DNA of 15,292 bases. Origin: Candidatus Pelagibacter sp. TMED153. GTDB taxonomy: Bacteria > Pseudomonadota > Alphaproteobacteria > Pelagibacterales > Pelagibacteraceae. Below the pieces are notes generated by a model. The model saw only the letters and a list, made by a program, of their open reading frames with translations, made no database searches and was not told where the DNA came from. The position numbers and the translations under genes were made by a program. The stretch is from NCBI GenBank assembly GCA_002169935.2, contig NHHC02000022.1, positions 1 through 15,292 of the forward strand. Direction: 5' to 3'. Positions 13,064 to 15,292 of the stretch are shown one piece after another (within the stretch, counting starts at the first letter, position 1; every line of letters begins with the position of its first letter).

Positions 13064-15190
13064 TTATTTAATACCCTCTAACATGAATAAAAATGCATAC
13101 TCCATTGCAATCTCTCTAAGAGGTTCAAACCTCCCTGATGCTCCACTATGTCCAGTATCCATATTTGTATGTAATAAAATGATATTATCTCCTTGATGAT
13201 ATGTTCTTATTTTTGCAACCCATTTTGCAGGTTCCCAATACTGAACTTGTGAATCATGTAATCCAGTTGTAACTAATGTGTTTGGATATGCTGCATTTTG
13301 AATATTATCATAAGGTGAATAAGACTTCATGTAATTATAGTATTCCTTATCATTTGGATTACCCCACTCATCATATTCCCCTGAAGTAAGTGGAATTGAA
13401 TCATCTAACATTGTAGTTACAACATCTACAAAAGGTACCGCTGCAATTATACCATTATAAATTTCTGGAGCCATATTCATGACTGCTCCCATGAGTAAGC
13501 CTCCTGCAGAACCTCCTTCTGCATATAAATGATCCTTAGAAGTAAAGTTATTTTCGATTAAAAATTTTGAACAGCTTACAAAATCCTTAAATGTATTTTT
13601 CTTAAATAACATTCTACCATTTTCATACCATGAACGACCTAAATATTGACTTCCTCTTACATGTGAAATTGCAAACACAAAACCTCTATCAAGTAAACTT
13701 AATCTTACTGATGAAAAAGAAGGATCTATTGTTGATCCGTATGAGCCATATCCATATTGAAGAATTGGAGTATTCTTATTTAGTTCTGTGTCAACATGTC
13801 TAACTAATGATATCGGTATTTTTTTGCCGTCATGTGCAGTAGCAAATAATCTTTCAGAGGTATAATTTTTTGAGTTAAACTTACCCCCTAATACTTCCTG
13901 TTGTTTCTTAATTTCTTCTTTTTGTGTTAATACATTGTGATCAATAACACTATATGGAGTTGTCAAGGATGTATAATTATATCTTAATACATCCGTGTCA
14001 TATTCAAGATTTGAACCTATAGAGGCATCATATGTCTCGTTTTCAAAGTCAAATTTGCTTTCAAGTCCTAAATAATAATCTTTACTTCCATCCCAACTTT
14101 TAATTCTAATTTTTAAAAGACCATTTTCTCTCTCTCCAAGTACCATAAAATTTTTAAAAAAATCAACTTCCTCAATTAAAACATCATCTCTATGAGAAAT
14201 TACATCCTTCCAGTTAGATTTTGATGGTGATGATATCAATGTTCTAACTAACTTAAAATTAGTGCTGTCATCTATGTTAGTTGAGATATAAAACATATCA
14301 CCAAAATGATAAGGTCGATATTCTAAACCTCTTTCTCTTTTTTGGATAAGCTTGAATGATCCTAGAGGGTTTTTACTTGATAAAAATCTAAATTCGTTAG
14401 ACATTGTACTCGAGGAGCCTATCATAATGTATTCTCTTGATTTCGATGGATAAACATAAGTTGAAAAAGTATCATCTTTTTCTTCGTATATCAAAACATC
14501 ATCTTTTTGACTATCTCCAAGTGAATGTCTAAATATTTTATCAGATCTTAATGTCTTTGTATCTTTTCCTGTATAAAAAATAGTCTTACTATCACCTGCC
14601 CATGTAGCATATGAGTTTACTCCATCAATGTTATCTGAATACATCTCATTTGTAGTAAGATCTTTTATTTTAATCGTATAGATTCTTCTAGATAATGTAT
14701 CAACTCCAAAAGCAAGTTTTTTATTATCGGGACTAATGCTTAGTCCTGAAACTCTAAAATATTTATATTCTTTTGCTAATGAATTAACATCTAATAAAAC
14801 TTCCTCATTTGTATCTAAAGTTTTATACTTGCGAGTATAAATTGGATAATCTTTTCCTTTCTCATATTTTGTTATGTACCAGTAATCGTTATAAAAGTAG
14901 GGTACAGATGAATCATCTTCTTTAATTCTACTTTTCATTTCACTAAAAAGCTTTTCCTGAAGACTCTTAGTTGATTTTAAAACTTCATCTGTGTAATTGT
15001 TTTCTTCTTCTAAATAAGAAATAACACTTGGGTTTTCTCTCTCATTCAACCAATAATAATTATCAACTCTAATATCGTTATGAATTTCTAGTTTTTTTTC
15101 TATTTTAAGAGCAGTAGGAGGGGATGACTTCATGTTTGAGCAACTATAAAAAATAGTGGATGTTAAAGATAATATTAATAAACTTCTCAT
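13064..15190 (-). CDS. ptrB: Oligopeptidase B-like S9A peptidase, lipoprotein
   Basis: A 708-residue prolyl-oligopeptidase-family serine peptidase. The leader ends in S-T-I-F-Y-S-C (Cys17), so this is an envelope-anchored version of a family that is cytosolic in E. coli. After the N-terminal W-L-N-E-R-E-N-P motif (47-54), typical of oligopeptidase B, residues ~80-420 form the seven-bladed beta-propeller. The C-terminal catalytic domain carries G-G-S-A-G-G with Ser561, T-G-L-H-D-S-Q-V with Asp646, and the base His681 in D-T-G-H-S-G. The acidic stretch S-G-E-Y-D-E-W-G-N-P (603-612) corresponds to the pocket that selects Lys/Arg at P1, so cleavage after basic residues is expected. The propeller limits substrates to short peptides. 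It likely feeds peptide uptake, possibly together with the amidase transcribed after it. Confidence 0.9.
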   Translation of the reverse strand: MRSLLILSLTSTIFYSCSNMKSSPPTALKIEKKLEIHNDIRVDNYYWLNERENPSVISYLEEENNYTDEVLKSTKSLQEKLFSEMKSRIKEDDSSVPYFYNDYWYITKYEKGKDYPIYTRKYKTLDTNEEVLLDVNSLAKEYKYFRVSGLSISPDNKKLAFGVDTLSRRIYTIKIKDLTTNEMYSDNIDGVNSYATWAGDSKTIFYTGKDTKTLRSDKIFRHSLGDSQKDDVLIYEEKDDTFSTYVYPSKSREYIMIGSSSTMSNEFRFLSSKNPLGSFKLIQKRERGLEYRPYHFGDMFYISTNIDDSTNFKLVRTLISSPSKSNWKDVISHRDDVLIEEVDFFKNFMVLGERENGLLKIRIKSWDGSKDYYLGLESKFDFENETYDASIGSNLEYDTDVLRYNYTSLTTPYSVIDHNVLTQKEEIKKQQEVLGGKFNSKNYTSERLFATAHDGKKIPISLVRHVDTELNKNTPILQYGYGSYGSTIDPSFSSVRLSLLDRGFVFAISHVRGSQYLGRSWYENGRMLFKKNTFKDFVSCSKFLIENNFTSKDHLYAEGGSAGGLLMGAVMNMAPEIYNGIIAAVPFVDVVTTMLDDSIPLTSGEYDEWGNPNDKEYYNYMKSYSPYDNIQNAAYPNTLVTTGLHDSQVQYWEPAKWVAKIRTYHQGDNIILLHTNMDTGHSGASGRFEPLREIAMEYAFLFMLEGIK

Positions 15191-15261
15191 TAGATTTTTT
15201 TTAAATTTAGATAATTAATTTAATTAAATTTATTAAACCAATCCTAAAGTCAAATAATTAA

Positions 15262-15292
15262 ATGGAAAGACTAAATATTTTAATAATTATTA
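15262..15292 (+). CDS. Possible start of a gene running off the window
   Basis: ATG at 15262 is followed by ten open codons to the window edge (MERLNILIII), which looks like the start of a signal peptide or membrane helix. It would be divergent from the oligopeptidase B gene, whose start lies 72 bases away. Too short to be sure. The 71 bases between, 15191-15261, are almost pure A+T and must hold the oligopeptidase promoter. Confidence 0.3.
   Translation, partial: MERLNILIII

Noticed and set aside
1..15292. Mobile elements, CRISPR arrays, tRNA or rRNA genes, or long direct repeats
   Set aside because: None seen on either strand by eye; no transposase, integrase or repeat-spacer pattern, so the 1.5-kb scar cannot be tied to an inserted element.

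Overview
The window looks like chromosome from a marine-type member of the Bacteroidota (Flavobacteriia). The evidence is strong A+T richness judged by eye, very short intergenic gaps, many lipoproteins with a short MKKLLL-type leader ending at Cys, and promoter elements matching the flavobacterial consensus TTG-N17-23-TAnnTTTG. A short Bacteroidota-type AMP nucleosidase and a lipoprotein oligopeptidase B fit this too. I see no phage, transposase, integrase, CRISPR or RNA gene, and no taxonomic marker that would fix the genus.

Layout, left to right. (1) A terminator with a UUCG loop (12-40), then a secreted protein of unknown function without an ATG start, coupled to a 63-aa membrane protein (58-1042). 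(2) A scarred region (1212-2710). A plus-strand secreted-protein gene and a minus-strand MFS transporter gene run into each other near 1475-1495, and both seem to have lost their 3' parts. The MFS reading frame also has ATC where ATG is expected. An NTF2-like lipoprotein gene lies just upstream of it on the minus strand. (3) A three-helix membrane protein (2789-3214) converging on a hemolysin III/PAQR-type membrane protein (3248-3868). (4) AMP nucleosidase followed 9 bases later by a lipoprotein PHB-depolymerase-type esterase (3969-5702), then a bidirectional terminator facing a second NTF2-like lipoprotein (5751-6245). (5) A compact plus-strand run (6315-8585) of two related ~70-aa proteins, a lipoprotein alpha/beta hydrolase, two tiny membrane proteins and a nitroreductase. 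(6) A NatA/NatB-type ABC exporter with a small lipoprotein (8691-11322). (7) A minus-strand pair of cell-envelope hydrolases, a lipoprotein amidase and oligopeptidase B (11375-15190).

A recurring theme is lipid-anchored hydrolysis at the cell envelope: esterase, alpha/beta hydrolase, amidase and peptidase, plus three lipoproteins of unknown job. The part most likely to be undescribed is region 5. There two paralogous small soluble proteins flank a lipoprotein hydrolase, and each sits next to a tiny transmembrane protein; the second pair overlaps as TAATG. The clearest evolutionary event is the double truncation in region 2. Functional statements rest on motifs read by eye; no database search was run.
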